From positions 332,126-396,125 of the forward strand of contig NZ_FOKK01000003.1 of the NCBI RefSeq assembly GCF_900112005.1: DNA of 64,000 bases, written 5' to 3'. Positions 18,534 to 28,838 of the stretch are shown here, one piece after another. The position numbers and the translations under genes were made by a program. This DNA comes from Algoriphagus aquimarinus. GTDB taxonomy: Bacteria > Bacteroidota > Bacteroidia > Cytophagales > Cyclobacteriaceae. The notes under the pieces are model-generated. The model searched no databases and was not told the origin of the DNA. It was given only the letters and a program-made list of their open reading frames with translations. Within the stretch, counting starts at the first letter, position 1. The number at the start of each line of letters is the position of its first letter.

Positions 18534-19274
18534 TTAAAAATTATTCTTAGCGATCCACAGATCTATTAATTCGCCGGTTTTTACTTGCACTGACGCAGGA
18601 GGAGTTTGTCTCAAGACTTTTCCTGCTCCCACAGAATCAGTATCAAGATAGTATTTATTACCAACTCTTAAGCTTGATCCTAAAATCAAGAATTCAGCAT
18701 CTACCTCATCCATACCTTTAAGATCAGGAACAGCAAGAATCTGATTGCCTAATCCGTCACCCACTACCAAGTCAATTCTGGCACCTTTGGGTATTTCAAA
18801 TCCTTCTCGCACAGTGACACCGCGGTATTTTTGCTCCAGCACCACATTGATACCGATATCTGGAACGTAAACAATGTCGCCACGCTCAAGTCCCATGTTA
18901 GCCAAAATCTCCTGCACATTTTTCAGAGGAGTGTTGACCAAATTAGGCATTTTAAGCATAGGAGGATTTCTAGCATTTAGAGTTAGGTAAACAGTTTTAC
19001 CACTTTTTACCTGTGCATTTGCTTCCGGAATTTGTTTGAGCACAGCAAAAGGCTTCAGATCAGTATTGAAGCCAGAGTCAAGGGAGACTTCGTATTGAAG
19101 GCTTGCCCGATCCAAGATGTCGATGCTTTCATCGAATGTATATCCGGATAAATCAGGTACAGAGACCGATTCCCCATGATTGGTGTACATAGGAAGGTAC
19201 ATTTTCAAAAAAAGGAAACCCAGTAGAACTGCTATTCCGGAAATTACTAGAAGGTTAATTATGATCTTTTTCAA
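18534..19274 (-). CDS. Membrane-anchored PASTA-domain protein
   Basis: 246 aa: a signal anchor at about 4-27 and three PASTA repeats (VPDLSGYTFDESIDIL at about 39, MPNLVNTPLKNVQEILANMG at about 113, VPDLKGMDEVDAEFLI at about 185). PASTA domains bind peptidoglycan precursors in kinases and PBPs; here no kinase or transpeptidase domain is present. The start is TTG (19272-19274), because the only later ATG would remove the anchor. It is followed after 5 bases by the T9SS surface-protein gene. Confidence 0.85.
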   Translation of the reverse strand: MKKIIINLLVISGIAVLLGFLFLKMYLPMYTNHGESVSVPDLSGYTFDESIDILDRASLQYEVSLDSGFNTDLKPFAVLKQIPEANAQVKSGKTVYLTLNARNPPMLKMPNLVNTPLKNVQEILANMGLERGDIVYVPDIGINVVLEQKYRGVTVREGFEIPKGARIDLVVGDGLGNQILAVPDLKGMDEVDAEFLILGSSLRVGNKYYLDTDSVGAGKVLRQTPPASVQVKTGELIDLWIAKNNF

Positions 19275-19383
19275 AAGAGATGCTGAATGAAGTACCTGAG
19301 AAATTTTAATAGTTAAAGATAAGCGGGAAATTCAATCCTCACAACGTAGGATTCCTCTAAAACTGATGAAATCTACTGGCAAA

Positions 19384-19416
19384 AAATAAGCCGAAGAGGA
19401 TTTCTTCGGCTTATTT
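19384..19416 (-). terminator. Terminator after the M43 protease gene
   Basis: Perfect stem of at least 13 bp (19385-19397 with 19403-19415), 5-nt loop, T-run on the minus strand. It lies directly after the protease stop and separates it from the PASTA operon. Confidence 0.85.
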
Positions 19417-19420
19417 GTGA

Positions 19421-22400
19421 TTAATTAATAATCAGTCTTCGAGTTTCCCGTATCGAATTACTCGAAATTTTTATAATAAATACACCCTTAGAAAACAGTT
19501 GAGTGCTAAATGAATAAGTCTGGTTAAGTGTACCTGGATATTCAATTTCCTGAATTAAGGCTCCAGTACTTGAGATCACCTGAATTGTTACATCCTCAAA
19601 ATCAGGCAAGTTGAACGCAATATTGAATACTTCACGAGCAGGATTTGGGTACAGTACTGACATGCCCACAGCAGGAATTACCGGTTCAGGATTGGCATTT
19701 AGGAAAAGCTCGATGTTGTCCAAGTAAATTGGAGAATCTGAAACACTACCACCTTCAATTACGAAAGCAAGGCGAGCGTTTGTATTTCCGGGTCCAGCAA
19801 AATCACTAAGGTTTATAAACTTACGAACATAGTCACTAGCACTATTTGGATTGGCTTCGCCTACAGTTACTGTAGAAAGCTCTGACCCACTTGCTGCCCA
19901 AACTTCCGTGTAATTAGTTCCACCGTTTGTACTTGCAAGAATTTTCAAAGTAGTGGAAGTGCCAACTTGTCCGGCAGCTAAATCAAAGAAGATACTGGCT
20001 TGTTGGCTTCCTGAAAGATCAAAGACAGGTGTGCCTAACCAATACGAGTGCCCGGACGCACTGGTAGACAGCATTGCAACATTATTAGGTCCTTCACCAG
20101 ATGAAATAGGAGTGATTTTCCAGGCCTCACTGTCTGATTCAGGATTTATGGTTTTCCAAGGATTTAGCGCACTGCTATTATTGAAGTTTTGTCTCCACGG
20201 CACTGGTACAGTGGTTGCATCTTCAATAATGTACCTAGTTAAGCTATCAGAGTTATTGCCGTTTTGGTCAAAATTTGGTGACGAAATCACAAATTTGAGA
20301 CTGTTTTTACCAATTGAAGTTGATTTGCTTGTGGTGAGATTAAAGCTCTCACCTGGCGCAGCATTGGAACCACTTGCCACAAAGGTTTGCTTAGAACCAC
20401 CATTAGTGGTTTTTGAAAACACAAAGCTTGATACAGGTAGATTTCCTGTATTGGTAATAGAAACTATTTCAGATTCATGTGTACCATTAGTGATTGGACT
20501 TGGAGCTAGCATATCATCTATTTCCAATTTATAAACGAATTCTTTATTAGGTATTATTCTAATATTTCGGATGTAAATATTATTGCCGAATCCATTCTCT
20601 GTGATGAAAGCTAAACGAACTGATCCTTGACTTGAATACTTGCTTAGATTTACTACCTCTGTTCTGAATTGATTATTATTAGATGGGATAAATTCATCTA
20701 GAGTTACAGCAGTTGTTTGCAACTGTAGACTGTTTTTGTCATAAGGTGCATTAGCGATGTCAAACGTGTTTCCACAATCCTGAGACAAGGCAACGATTAA
20801 TCTATCAGCAAATCCAGACTGATCATAAGGTGCATATGCCAATTCAAATACGAGTTGTGCATCTGGATATTGTGTCAGATTTATAATTGGTGAGGTGTAA
20901 TAGTCAAGCTGTCCTTGCGCTTCGTATTCGTAGTGTCGGATATAAACCAAATCCTGAGGAGTGCCTGAAATCGTTAGATTTCTTTTCTCCCAAGTCAATA
21001 ATTGATCTGGGTTAGTAATTGTCCATGGAGACGGAAAAGTACTCAGATTTGACGTGTAAGGAAGATTTACCGCTTGCTCTAGAATAGGAGTGACAGTTCT
21101 GCTATTGTTCGTAGGGACGTTATCAGTGGCGTCATTGGCCTGAGTGATTCTGAACTCAATTGTATTGGTGCCTGCCACTAGACTAAATTCTTTGAAATTT
21201 AAAACAGCACTTTCTCCGGTGTTTATGTTGAAGGTAAATCTCTTCGATTCTAAGACTTCTCCATTTCTTCTTAGCTCAACTCGTCCGGAGGTCAATGTGT
21301 TTTTGCCTGCATTCAAAACCTCAATAGAAGGGTTGATCTGAGGGTCACATTCGAAGTTTCTAGGCTCAATTACTTTTGAAATTGCAAGATCATTATCTGC
21401 AAGTACAGGTTCCTGAGTGGCTCTGTTGTTGATTAAAGTGACTCTTCTTGGGCTATTTGCCAATACTATGTTAAATCGCTCTACCTGTCCCTTTGTAAAC
21501 AAGTTCATACATGCATCAGGAGTATAATCCATGTAATTTTGGATCATATCATTTGAGTTGCAACTAAAGCGAGTAGCATTTGGGCTACAGGTATTATTGG
21601 AATTGTCCTGCTCAGGTGTATCTGCTACGAAATCATCCACTCCGCAACCTCCGTCACCCCAGATATGTCTTAAGCCAAAGAAATGCCCTACTTCGTGCGT
21701 GGCTGTACGTCCTAAAGATGCTGATATTGCACTTCCACCAATGCCAAAAAACCTATAATCAATCACTACTCCATCCGTAATAGATGAAGTTGGAGCATTA
21801 TTAAGTCCAGGTAAATCAGAAACAGGAAAAGAAGAGTATCCTATATATGGGCTCACCAAAGGGACTACATACATGTTCATGTACTCATCAGGATTCCACT
21901 GAATCAGCTGCCCGATAGTGGTAGCGTCTGTATTAGGATCATAGGAAGTTTTTGATCCTTTTGTACGTGTGATTCCATCGGTTGGTAATCCTAAAGGATC
22001 CTGCTTTGCAATTACAAATTCAATGTTTGTCTGGCCTGCAAAGGGTAGAAATGCTGTAGGAGTATTAGAAGCATCTGCATTTAACCTTTGAAAATCTTCA
22101 TTAAGAATTCTAAGCTGTTCTACAATTTGGGAAACGGGAACATTGGTGCGCAGTCCAACAGGATCGCCGTTGTGTATCACATGGACTACTACTGGTATTA
22201 GGATTGGCTCAGCATTGATTTTGGCTAGGATTTGAGGCTGACTGGTTTTGTCCTCTATCTTCTCATTGATCCATTTTTCGAAATAAGGTTTTGTGCCAAA
22301 ATAGCCCAATTCCTTTTCCATTTTTTGTTCCAAGATCTCATGACCACATTTCTCTCGATGTGTATGTGTAGTTGACTGGTCAGTGATATCAAAGGTTTGG

Positions 22401-22489
22401 AATTGCTGCGCAAAGCCTGTTGAAAACACAAAAAGCGCTCCCAGTAGGAGCATACTGGCTTTGTCAAAAATCCGGAAACCTTTTTTCAT
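19421..22489 (-). CDS. Secreted M43 (pappalysin-type) zinc metalloprotease with T9SS sorting domain
   Basis: 1022-aa secreted protease: signal peptide (ends near GFAQQ), propeptide, M43 catalytic domain with zinc motif HEVGHFFGLRH at 265-275 followed by GDGGCGVDDFVADTP, then beta-sandwich and MAM-like repeats (PYTSNLSTFPSPW, PWRQNFNNSSALNPW), and a C-terminal T9SS sorting domain (LYPNPAREVFNIAFNLP to RRLIIN). Likely an extracellular or surface protease for protein degradation. The gene starts 10 bases after the NifU-like gene in the same direction, and a strong terminator follows. Confidence 0.9.
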   Translation of the reverse strand: MKKGFRIFDKASMLLLGALFVFSTGFAQQFQTFDITDQSTTHTHREKCGHEILEQKMEKELGYFGTKPYFEKWINEKIEDKTSQPQILAKINAEPILIPVVVHVIHNGDPVGLRTNVPVSQIVEQLRILNEDFQRLNADASNTPTAFLPFAGQTNIEFVIAKQDPLGLPTDGITRTKGSKTSYDPNTDATTIGQLIQWNPDEYMNMYVVPLVSPYIGYSSFPVSDLPGLNNAPTSSITDGVVIDYRFFGIGGSAISASLGRTATHEVGHFFGLRHIWGDGGCGVDDFVADTPEQDNSNNTCSPNATRFSCNSNDMIQNYMDYTPDACMNLFTKGQVERFNIVLANSPRRVTLINNRATQEPVLADNDLAISKVIEPRNFECDPQINPSIEVLNAGKNTLTSGRVELRRNGEVLESKRFTFNINTGESAVLNFKEFSLVAGTNTIEFRITQANDATDNVPTNNSRTVTPILEQAVNLPYTSNLSTFPSPWTITNPDQLLTWEKRNLTISGTPQDLVYIRHYEYEAQGQLDYYTSPIINLTQYPDAQLVFELAYAPYDQSGFADRLIVALSQDCGNTFDIANAPYDKNSLQLQTTAVTLDEFIPSNNNQFRTEVVNLSKYSSQGSVRLAFITENGFGNNIYIRNIRIIPNKEFVYKLEIDDMLAPSPITNGTHESEIVSITNTGNLPVSSFVFSKTTNGGSKQTFVASGSNAAPGESFNLTTSKSTSIGKNSLKFVISSPNFDQNGNNSDSLTRYIIEDATTVPVPWRQNFNNSSALNPWKTINPESDSEAWKITPISSGEGPNNVAMLSTSASGHSYWLGTPVFDLSGSQQASIFFDLAAGQVGTSTTLKILASTNGGTNYTEVWAASGSELSTVTVGEANPNSASDYVRKFINLSDFAGPGNTNARLAFVIEGGSVSDSPIYLDNIELFLNANPEPVIPAVGMSVLYPNPAREVFNIAFNLPDFEDVTIQVISSTGALIQEIEYPGTLNQTYSFSTQLFSKGVFIIKISSNSIRETRRLIIN

Positions 22490-22499
22490 TAAAATCTAA

Positions 22500-22748
22500 T
22501 TAAGCAACAGTTAGGTTTACGGCTTCTACTCGTACGATTTCTGGAATTGCACGCTTAATAGCTTCCTCTACTCCAGCCTTAAGTGTCATGGTAGACATTG
22601 GGCAGGTACCACAGGAACCTAATAATTCTAATTTTAGAACCATGTCATCAGTTAGTTCTACTATTCTTACATTGCCTCCATCTGCTTCCAGATAAGGGCG
22701 AATTGTATCTAGTGCAAATTCTATTTGTTCTCTAAGTTCTGGTTGCAT
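22500..22748 (-). CDS. NifU-like C-terminal-domain Fe-S scaffold protein
   Basis: 82-aa protein made of a single NifU C-terminal domain. It has the cluster-binding CxxC in GSCGTCPMSTMTLKAG, and begins with the usual helix ALDTIRPYLEADGG. Such proteins carry or deliver Fe-S clusters. It lies 4 bases downstream of the Mrp gene, supporting a joint role in Fe-S assembly. Confidence 0.92.
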   Translation of the reverse strand: MQPELREQIEFALDTIRPYLEADGGNVRIVELTDDMVLKLELLGSCGTCPMSTMTLKAGVEEAIKRAIPEIVRVEAVNLTVA

Positions 22749-22752
22749 AATG

Positions 22753-23847
22753 TTAAGCTTTAATTTCTACTACCTCGGTCTTACCCTTAGAAGCATTTCT
22801 TATGGCAATTTGTCTAGCGATCTCTTCAGCTAGCTTCATGTAAGATTCTTGTGTGATTCCATCTTTAAGTACTGCAGGGTAGCCTGAATCTCCGCTTTCT
22901 CTAATACTTTGTACAATCGGAATTTCTCCCAAAAACGGCACATCGTATTTTTCAGCTAATTTTCGTCCCCCTTCTTTACCAAATAGGTAGTACTTATTGT
23001 CCGGTAATTCTTCTGGCGTAAAATAAGCCATATTTTCAATAACACCTAAGATAGGTACGTTAATTTGAGGCTGTCGAAACATCGATAATCCCTTATTAGC
23101 ATCTGCTAAAGCAACTTTCTGTGGAGTAGTCACAATCACTGCGCCTGTGACAGGAACTGTCTGCACCATAGTTAGATGGATATCGGAAGTTCCAGGAGGT
23201 AAATCAATCAGTAAGTAATCTAACTCACCCCAATCCACATCAGAAATAAACTGCTTCAAAGCGGAACTAGCCATAGGGCCTCTCCAAACAACTGCACTGT
23301 CCACTGGCGTTAAAAATCCAATTGACATCAACTTCACACCATATTGCTCGATAGGGATGATGATATTCTTTTCACCTACCTTTTTTATTGCAGGTTGCTC
23401 AGCCTCTACATTGAACATGGTAGGAATGGATGGGCCTGAAATATCCGCATCGATCAATCCAACTTTTGCTCCAGTTTTAGCTAAAGAAACGGCAAGGTTT
23501 ACAGCAGTAGTGGATTTACCAACTCCGCCTTTACCCGATGCGATTGCAATGATGTTTTTTACTTGAGGCAAAACAGGCGCTGCCTCTCTTACCGTAGTAA
23601 CTTCGGAAGTCATAAATAAATCCCATTCTGGCTCCTTGCCAAAATCTTCCTCTAAAGCTTCTAAGCAATTATTTTTAATTACTTCTTTTAGGGGACAAGC
23701 TGGAGTAGTGAGAACTACATGGAAGCTGACTTTATTACCGTTGATTTCTATCTTTTGTATCATTCCCAAAGTCACCAGATCCTTCTTTAGATCGGGGTCT
23801 TGTACTCGGGAAAGTGTTTTCAGGATATTATCCTTAGTTAACTGCAT
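22753..23847 (-). CDS. mrp: Mrp/ApbC-type Fe-S cluster carrier ATPase
   Basis: 364-aa P-loop NTPase of the Mrp/NBP35 group, which binds and hands over Fe-S clusters. An N-terminal MIP18/DUF59 domain (1-80) is followed by the deviant Walker A GKGGVGKS (105-112), DADISGPSIPTMF and DLPPGTSDIHLT. The C-terminal CxxC of many Mrp proteins is absent: after VIENMAYF comes TPEELPDNKYYLFG, so cluster binding may differ. It is first gene of the mrp-nifU pair, and diverges from dnaG. Confidence 0.92.
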   Translation of the reverse strand: MQLTKDNILKTLSRVQDPDLKKDLVTLGMIQKIEINGNKVSFHVVLTTPACPLKEVIKNNCLEALEEDFGKEPEWDLFMTSEVTTVREAAPVLPQVKNIIAIASGKGGVGKSTTAVNLAVSLAKTGAKVGLIDADISGPSIPTMFNVEAEQPAIKKVGEKNIIIPIEQYGVKLMSIGFLTPVDSAVVWRGPMASSALKQFISDVDWGELDYLLIDLPPGTSDIHLTMVQTVPVTGAVIVTTPQKVALADANKGLSMFRQPQINVPILGVIENMAYFTPEELPDNKYYLFGKEGGRKLAEKYDVPFLGEIPIVQSIRESGDSGYPAVLKDGITQESYMKLAEEIARQIAIRNASKGKTEVVEIKA

Positions 23848-23973
23848 GTGGTGAATGTTGTAATTTTGCGCAATTTAGAGCTTAAAGACTTCTAAATAAA
23901 GAATGAATTAAATCTATTGTACTTCTGAACTAGATGAAACCTCAGAAAGTTCTCATTTTTTGGATAGAGCGCT

Positions 23974-23981
23974 TAACTTTG
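23974..23981 (+). promoter_or_regulatory. Bacteroidota -7 element upstream of dnaG
   Basis: TAACTTTG is an exact TANNTTTG match ending 16 bases before the dnaG ATG, implying a very short leader. A TTTG at 23959-23962 is too close to be the -33 box. Confidence 0.4.
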
Positions 23982-23997
23982 CCTCATTCATTTTCCT

Positions 23998-25935
23998 ATG
24001 GGCATCAGCAAACTTACTACAGACAGGGTCAAAGAACGCATGGACATCGAAGAGGTGCTCGGCGATTATTTGCCTATGAAAAAGAAAGGCCAGAATCTCT
24101 GGGCCAACTGTCCGTTCCATGGAGAAAAAACGCCTTCATTTTCGATTTCTCCTGCAAAACAAATCTATAAATGCTTTGGCTGTGGTAAAGCCGGTGATCC
24201 TATACAGTTCGTGATGGACATAGAAGGTATAGGCTTTCAGGAAGCTATCAAACATATTGCTGGTAGATATGGTATCGAAGTAGAGGAAGACGAAACGAGG
24301 ACACCAGAGCAGAATGAGGCTCAAAATGAACGTGAAAGTTTATTGATCGCATTGGGTTTTGCCAGAGACTTTTTTGTCAAGAACCTGCAAACTCCAGAAG
24401 GCAAGTCGATTGGGTTAAGTTATTTCAAGGAGCGTGGATTTACACCTGCTATTATTGAGAAGTTTGATCTAGGGTACGCACTGGAAGGTTGGGATAATTT
24501 ACTGCAGGGGGCTAAATCAGCTGGATTTAGGGAGGATATTTTGCTGAAAGCAGGATTGATTCTGCAGAAAGAGGGTGATGCCACTCGCGTGTATGATCGC
24601 TTTAGAAATCGAGTGATTTTCCCTATTCACAACATCAGTGGAAAACCACTTGGGTTTGGTGCGAGAATCCTGACCAAAGACAAGAATCAACCAAAATATA
24701 TCAACTCTCCGGAGACTCCAGTATATCACAAAAGCGATGTGCTGTACGGGATGTTTCAGGCGAAGAAAGCGATTCGAGAGAAAGATAATTGTTACCTCGT
24801 CGAAGGCTACACTGATGTGGTCAGTTTACATCTTTCTGGAATAGAAAATGTCGTTGCTTCTTCGGGTACCTCGCTGACGGATGGTCAGATTAAACTCATC
24901 AAGAGATTCACTGATCAGGTGACAGTGCTTTATGATGGCGATGCTGCAGGTATCAAAGCTTCACTTCGAGGTATTGATCTTTTACTGGAAGGTGGACTGA
25001 ATGTAAAAGCAGTAGTTTTTCCTGATGGAGAAGACCCCGATAGTTATTCTCGTAAAGTAGGGTCTCAGGCTTTTCAGGATTACTTGGAAAATAATAGCCG
25101 TGATTTCATTGGGTTTAAGATTGGTTTGTACAAAGAGGAGTTTGTAAAGAATCCAATCCGAAAAGCTGAAGTGATTCGCGAAGTAGTTCAGAGTATTGGT
25201 AAAATCCCGGATCCAATCATTCGATCCGTTTATGCCAAGGAAGCTTCCGGGCTTTTGGGGATAGAAGAGGATATCATCCATGCAGAGCTGAATAAAACGC
25301 TTCTCAAATCTCAGAAGGATCATTACAATAATAAGCAGGACGATCTTTTTGCCGAGCAGGCAATGGAAGAGCTGATTCCTGATGAGACTGCTACTTCATT
25401 TTCTGAAATTCTCAGAATTCAAGAACGTGAGATGGTCAGACTTTTAGTTAATTACGGTTGGCAAAAATTGGTTGATGAAGAAATGCATCTCTGTCAATAT
25501 TTACTTTCGGAGACAGAAGAGTTAGAGTTTACCACGCCGATTTATAATAAGATACTGTCTCTCTATAGAAGTAATCTGTTGCAGGGAGAAATTCCTACAT
25601 CTGAATATTTTATAGGGCTAGGTGATCAAGAAGTACAAAAAGAGGTAATTGATCTAATAACAGTGCGCCATGAAGTATCTCATCACTGGGCTGACACACA
25701 TCAGATTATTATCAATACAGAATCAGATGATCTTACGCTTACAGGCTTTAAATCCATATTACGATTAAAAAGAAAAATGGTGCAAAAGCTGATGGAAGAG
25801 GCGAAAGAGAAAATAAAAAACGCGGAAGCAGAACACCTAGATGACGATAAAGTGCATGAGTTTCAGGTGATTTACTTCGAACTCAAGAAAGTACAGCTCG
25901 AGATCGATAAAGAGCTGGGAATAGTCATTGGATAA
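23998..25935 (+). CDS. dnaG: DNA primase DnaG
   Basis: Makes RNA primers at the replication fork. The N-terminal CHC2 zinc finger has C38, H41, C59 and C62 (CPFH...CFGC). The TOPRIM catalytic domain carries the metal-binding Glu in LVEGYTDVVSLH near 267 and YDGDAAGIKA. The C-terminal third is the helicase-binding region, which is variable. At 645 aa it is normal for the family. The ATG at 23998 is close behind a -7 element. It diverges from mrp with a 150-base gap. Confidence 0.97.
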   Translation: MGISKLTTDRVKERMDIEEVLGDYLPMKKKGQNLWANCPFHGEKTPSFSISPAKQIYKCFGCGKAGDPIQFVMDIEGIGFQEAIKHIAGRYGIEVEEDETRTPEQNEAQNERESLLIALGFARDFFVKNLQTPEGKSIGLSYFKERGFTPAIIEKFDLGYALEGWDNLLQGAKSAGFREDILLKAGLILQKEGDATRVYDRFRNRVIFPIHNISGKPLGFGARILTKDKNQPKYINSPETPVYHKSDVLYGMFQAKKAIREKDNCYLVEGYTDVVSLHLSGIENVVASSGTSLTDGQIKLIKRFTDQVTVLYDGDAAGIKASLRGIDLLLEGGLNVKAVVFPDGEDPDSYSRKVGSQAFQDYLENNSRDFIGFKIGLYKEEFVKNPIRKAEVIREVVQSIGKIPDPIIRSVYAKEASGLLGIEEDIIHAELNKTLLKSQKDHYNNKQDDLFAEQAMEELIPDETATSFSEILRIQEREMVRLLVNYGWQKLVDEEMHLCQYLLSETEELEFTTPIYNKILSLYRSNLLQGEIPTSEYFIGLGDQEVQKEVIDLITVRHEVSHHWADTHQIIINTESDDLTLTGFKSILRLKRKMVQKLMEEAKEKIKNAEAEHLDDDKVHEFQVIYFELKKVQLEIDKELGIVIG

Positions 25936-25980
25936 ACCAAACTTTATTTGGCTTCATCCTGTTTAAGATTTGAAAGCGTG

Positions 25981-25988
25981 TAAATTTG
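25981..25988 (+). promoter_or_regulatory. Bacteroidota -7 element upstream of ribBA
   Basis: TAAATTTG matches TANNTTTG exactly. It lies inside the 5' extension of the ribBA frame, which begins at a TTG at 25970, and so supports the GTG at 26021 as the true start. No clear TTTG at -33. Confidence 0.4.
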
Positions 25989-26020
25989 CCTTTCTAAAAA
26001 TTAATTCAAACACAAATTTC

Positions 26021-27232
26021 GTGGAAAAATATATTCTGGATCCCATAGAAGATGCTATTGAAGCTATCAAAAATGGTGAAGTTATCATCGTAGTTGATGA
26101 TGAGGATAGAGAAAATGAAGGTGATTTTGTATGTGCTGCTGAGCCGGTAACACCAGAAATCATCAATTTCATGGCTACTCATGGGCGTGGTTTGATCTGT
26201 GCACCTTTAGTAGAAGATCGTTGTGAGAAACTAGGGCTGGAGTTGATGGTAGGGAATAATACTGCTGCATATGAAACGCCGTTTACAGTTTCTGTGGATT
26301 TGATCGGACATGGATGTACTACTGGGATTTCTACAGCTGATAGAGCTAAGACTATCAGAGCTCTAGTAGATGACTCTATTGATCCAAGTGAATTGGGTAA
26401 GCCTGGACATATTTTTCCTCTGAAAGCCAAAAGAGGCGGAGTACTGAGAAGAGCAGGACATACCGAAGCTGCAATTGATTTAGCTCGTTTGGCAGGATTT
26501 TCTCCTGCTGGAGTTTTAGTAGAAATCATGAATGAGGACGGGACTATGGCTCGACTTCCTGATTTGGTAGAAGTTGCCAAAAGATTTAATCTTAAGTTGG
26601 TGTCTATCAAAGACTTGATTGCTTATCGATTGAAGCATGAATCTCTGATTCAGCGAGAAATAGGAGTGGAGTTACCTACTGAATTTGGTGATTTTGAGTT
26701 GATTGCTTTTCGCCAGACGAATACACAAGAATTGCACCTTGCCCTAATTAAAGGTAAATGGGATAAAGACGAACCTATTTTGGTGAGAGTACACTCTTCC
26801 TGTATGACGGGTGATATCTTTGGTTCATGCAGATGTGACTGTGGAGCTCAACTTCATGGCGCCATGCAAATGGTGCAGAAGGAAGGAAAAGGAGTTATTC
26901 TTTACATGAATCAAGAAGGCAGAGGTATCGGCCTTATCAATAAATTGAAAGCCTATAAGCTTCAAGAAGAAGGAATGGACACGGTTCAGGCAAATCTTGC
27001 TCTGGGTTTACCTTCTGATAGCAGAGATTATGGGGTAGGAGCGCAAATCTTAAGAGATTTAGAAGTAAGAAAATTACGTCTCATTTCTAATAACCCACAA
27101 AAACGAGTTGGACTGTTAGGATACGGTCTTGAAATAGTAGAACAAGTTCCTATTGAGATTGCTCCTAACGTTCATAATGAAAAATATCTCCAAACGAAAA
27201 GAGATAAAATGGGGCATAATATTTTGAAATAA
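26021..27232 (+). CDS. ribBA: Bifunctional 3,4-dihydroxy-2-butanone-4-phosphate synthase / GTP cyclohydrolase II
   Basis: Catalyses the two entry reactions of riboflavin synthesis. Residues 1-200 are the DHBP synthase (acidic loop [11 protein letters not shown] at 26-36, [24 protein letters not shown]). Residues about 205-400 are GTP cyclohydrolase II with zinc cysteines C261, C272 and C274 in [15 protein letters not shown], and [12 protein letters not shown]. The frame opens at a TTG (25970), but GTG at 26021 gives [16 protein letters not shown], the usual N-terminus, and 403 aa. Confidence 0.95.
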   Translation: MEKYILDPIEDAIEAIKNGEVIIVVDDEDRENEGDFVCAAEPVTPEIINFMATHGRGLICAPLVEDRCEKLGLELMVGNNTAAYETPFTVSVDLIGHGCTTGISTADRAKTIRALVDDSIDPSELGKPGHIFPLKAKRGGVLRRAGHTEAAIDLARLAGFSPAGVLVEIMNEDGTMARLPDLVEVAKRFNLKLVSIKDLIAYRLKHESLIQREIGVELPTEFGDFELIAFRQTNTQELHLALIKGKWDKDEPILVRVHSSCMTGDIFGSCRCDCGAQLHGAMQMVQKEGKGVILYMNQEGRGIGLINKLKAYKLQEEGMDTVQANLALGLPSDSRDYGVGAQILRDLEVRKLRLISNNPQKRVGLLGYGLEIVEQVPIEIAPNVHNEKYLQTKRDKMGHNILK

Positions 27233-27312
27233 CCCGCTGTTCTTACCTTGGTATTTGTTAATAATCTATAATGAGTTTCAACCTGACTCTAAGTTATTGC
27301 GTAAATAAAGCC

Positions 27313-27972
27313 ATGATGAAAACCATGAAAATAGCACTGTTCTCGCTTAGTTTATTGCTTCTGGGTATGACCACATCTTTTGCGCAGAATCAATTTCCTT
27401 CGCAGGTTTGGCATAAGGGAAACATATACACCACAGACGGTAAGGTCTATGGTGGCGAGATCAAGTATGATCTAGAAAACAATGTAGTTCAGCTTCAGGA
27501 TAAAACTATCGATACGTTCTCAGCGATTAACGTCACTTACTTTGAGCTGTTCGATGAAATTTATGGAGGCGTACGTAAGTTTTTCAGCTTGCCTTATTCC
27601 TTAAATAGCGATTACGACACTCCGATTTTTTTTGAAGTCCTTACCGAAGGCGATAACATCGCCTTGCTTTGTAGGGAATATGTGGCCACCGACTCAAGAG
27701 GGATGAATTCCTATGGAATGATGGGCGGTTATGGAATGAATCCATTTTACGGCCCACAATCAATGATGGGTCATAAATTAGCTTTCAAGTATTACTTTTT
27801 GAAGAATGGAAAGATCGAGCAATACAGTTTGAAGAAAAAAGATCTTTTTGAAATGCTGCCAGGGCATGATGATCAGATCTCACTTTTTATGCGGAAAAAC
27901 CGCCTAGCTTATGATAAGAGAGGTGATCTCCTTCGTATCACAGCATATTACAACGAATTGAACAAAAACTAA
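27313..27972 (+). CDS. Exported protein of unknown function
   Basis: 219-aa protein with a signal peptide (MMKTMKIALFSLSLLLLGMTTSFAQ region). The frame opens at 27271, but the signal peptide starts at the paired ATGs 27313/27316, which are preferred. The mature part is beta-rich with a Gly/Met-rich loop around GMMGGYGMNPFYGPQ. I do not recognise the family, although small secreted proteins of this look are common in Cytophagales. The stop abuts the surE ATG (27973), so the two are probably cotranscribed. Confidence 0.75.
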   Translation: MMKTMKIALFSLSLLLLGMTTSFAQNQFPSQVWHKGNIYTTDGKVYGGEIKYDLENNVVQLQDKTIDTFSAINVTYFELFDEIYGGVRKFFSLPYSLNSDYDTPIFFEVLTEGDNIALLCREYVATDSRGMNSYGMMGGYGMNPFYGPQSMMGHKLAFKYYFLKNGKIEQYSLKKKDLFEMLPGHDDQISLFMRKNRLAYDKRGDLLRITAYYNELNKN

Positions 27973-28758
27973 ATGTCTAAACCTTTAATTCTCGTCTCAA
28001 ATGACGATGGCATCACATCCAAAGGGATACGTGTTCTCGTAACTGTCATGAAAAAACTTGGGGACGTGGTCGTAGTAGCGCCTGACAGTCCTCAATCAGG
28101 GATGGGACATGCCATTACTATCGGAGAAACACTTCGCCTAGAAGAGGAGGATATATTCGAAGATGTAAAGGCATTTAAGTCAAGTGGTACTCCAGCTGAT
28201 TGCGTTAAGCTGGCTAAGCATTATGTGATGAAGGATAGAAATCCTGATCTGATCGTAAGTGGAATTAATCATGGTTCCAATACATCTATTTCAGTGCTTT
28301 ATTCCGGAACTATGTCTGCAGCCATTGAAGGAGCAATGGAAGGTTATCCTTCTATTGGGTTTAGTTTGTGTGATTTTTCTTCAAATGCTGATTTTTCACA
28401 TGTGGAAGAATGGGTCGAGAAAATCGCTAGACAAGTACTAGTAAATGGAATGCCAAAGGGTGTTGCTTTAAATGTAAATTTCCCTCCGAAACAAAATGAG
28501 GAAATCAAAGGAATTAAAATTTGTCGACAAGCTGAAGCCAAATGGCAGGAAGAGTTTGATGAGCGCTTTGATCCTAATGGGCGAAAGTATCTGTGGCTAG
28601 CTGGTAATTTTGTGAATTTTGATAAAGGAGAGGATAATGATGAGTGGGCGATAGCAAATAATTATGTTTCTATAGTCCCTTGTCAATATGATTTGACAGC
28701 GCACCATGCAATTACCCAATTGAATAAGGATTGGGATTGGGAGGAGCTCAAAAAATAG
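27973..28758 (+). CDS. surE: 5'/3'-nucleotidase SurE
   Basis: Cytoplasmic metal-dependent nucleoside monophosphatase of stationary-phase survival. Metal-binding Asp11 and Asp12 in VSNDDGITSKG, the substrate loop APDSPQSGMGHAIT, and the conserved Asn in SGINHGSNTSISVLYSGTMS are present. At 261 aa it is the normal length. The ATG directly follows the upstream stop. Confidence 0.95.
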   Translation: MSKPLILVSNDDGITSKGIRVLVTVMKKLGDVVVVAPDSPQSGMGHAITIGETLRLEEEDIFEDVKAFKSSGTPADCVKLAKHYVMKDRNPDLIVSGINHGSNTSISVLYSGTMSAAIEGAMEGYPSIGFSLCDFSSNADFSHVEEWVEKIARQVLVNGMPKGVALNVNFPPKQNEEIKGIKICRQAEAKWQEEFDERFDPNGRKYLWLAGNFVNFDKGEDNDEWAIANNYVSIVPCQYDLTAHHAITQLNKDWDWEELKK

Positions 28759-28838
28759 ATATCCAGCGGTTCTCTATTTTTTTGAGTGTGATTAAATGCT
28801 TTTAGTTATTTTTACCACTCTTAAATAGAATAAGCCGT

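Noticed and set aside
23934..24170. 78-codon frame overlapping the start of dnaG
   Set aside because: Shadow frame over the conserved zinc-finger region of dnaG.
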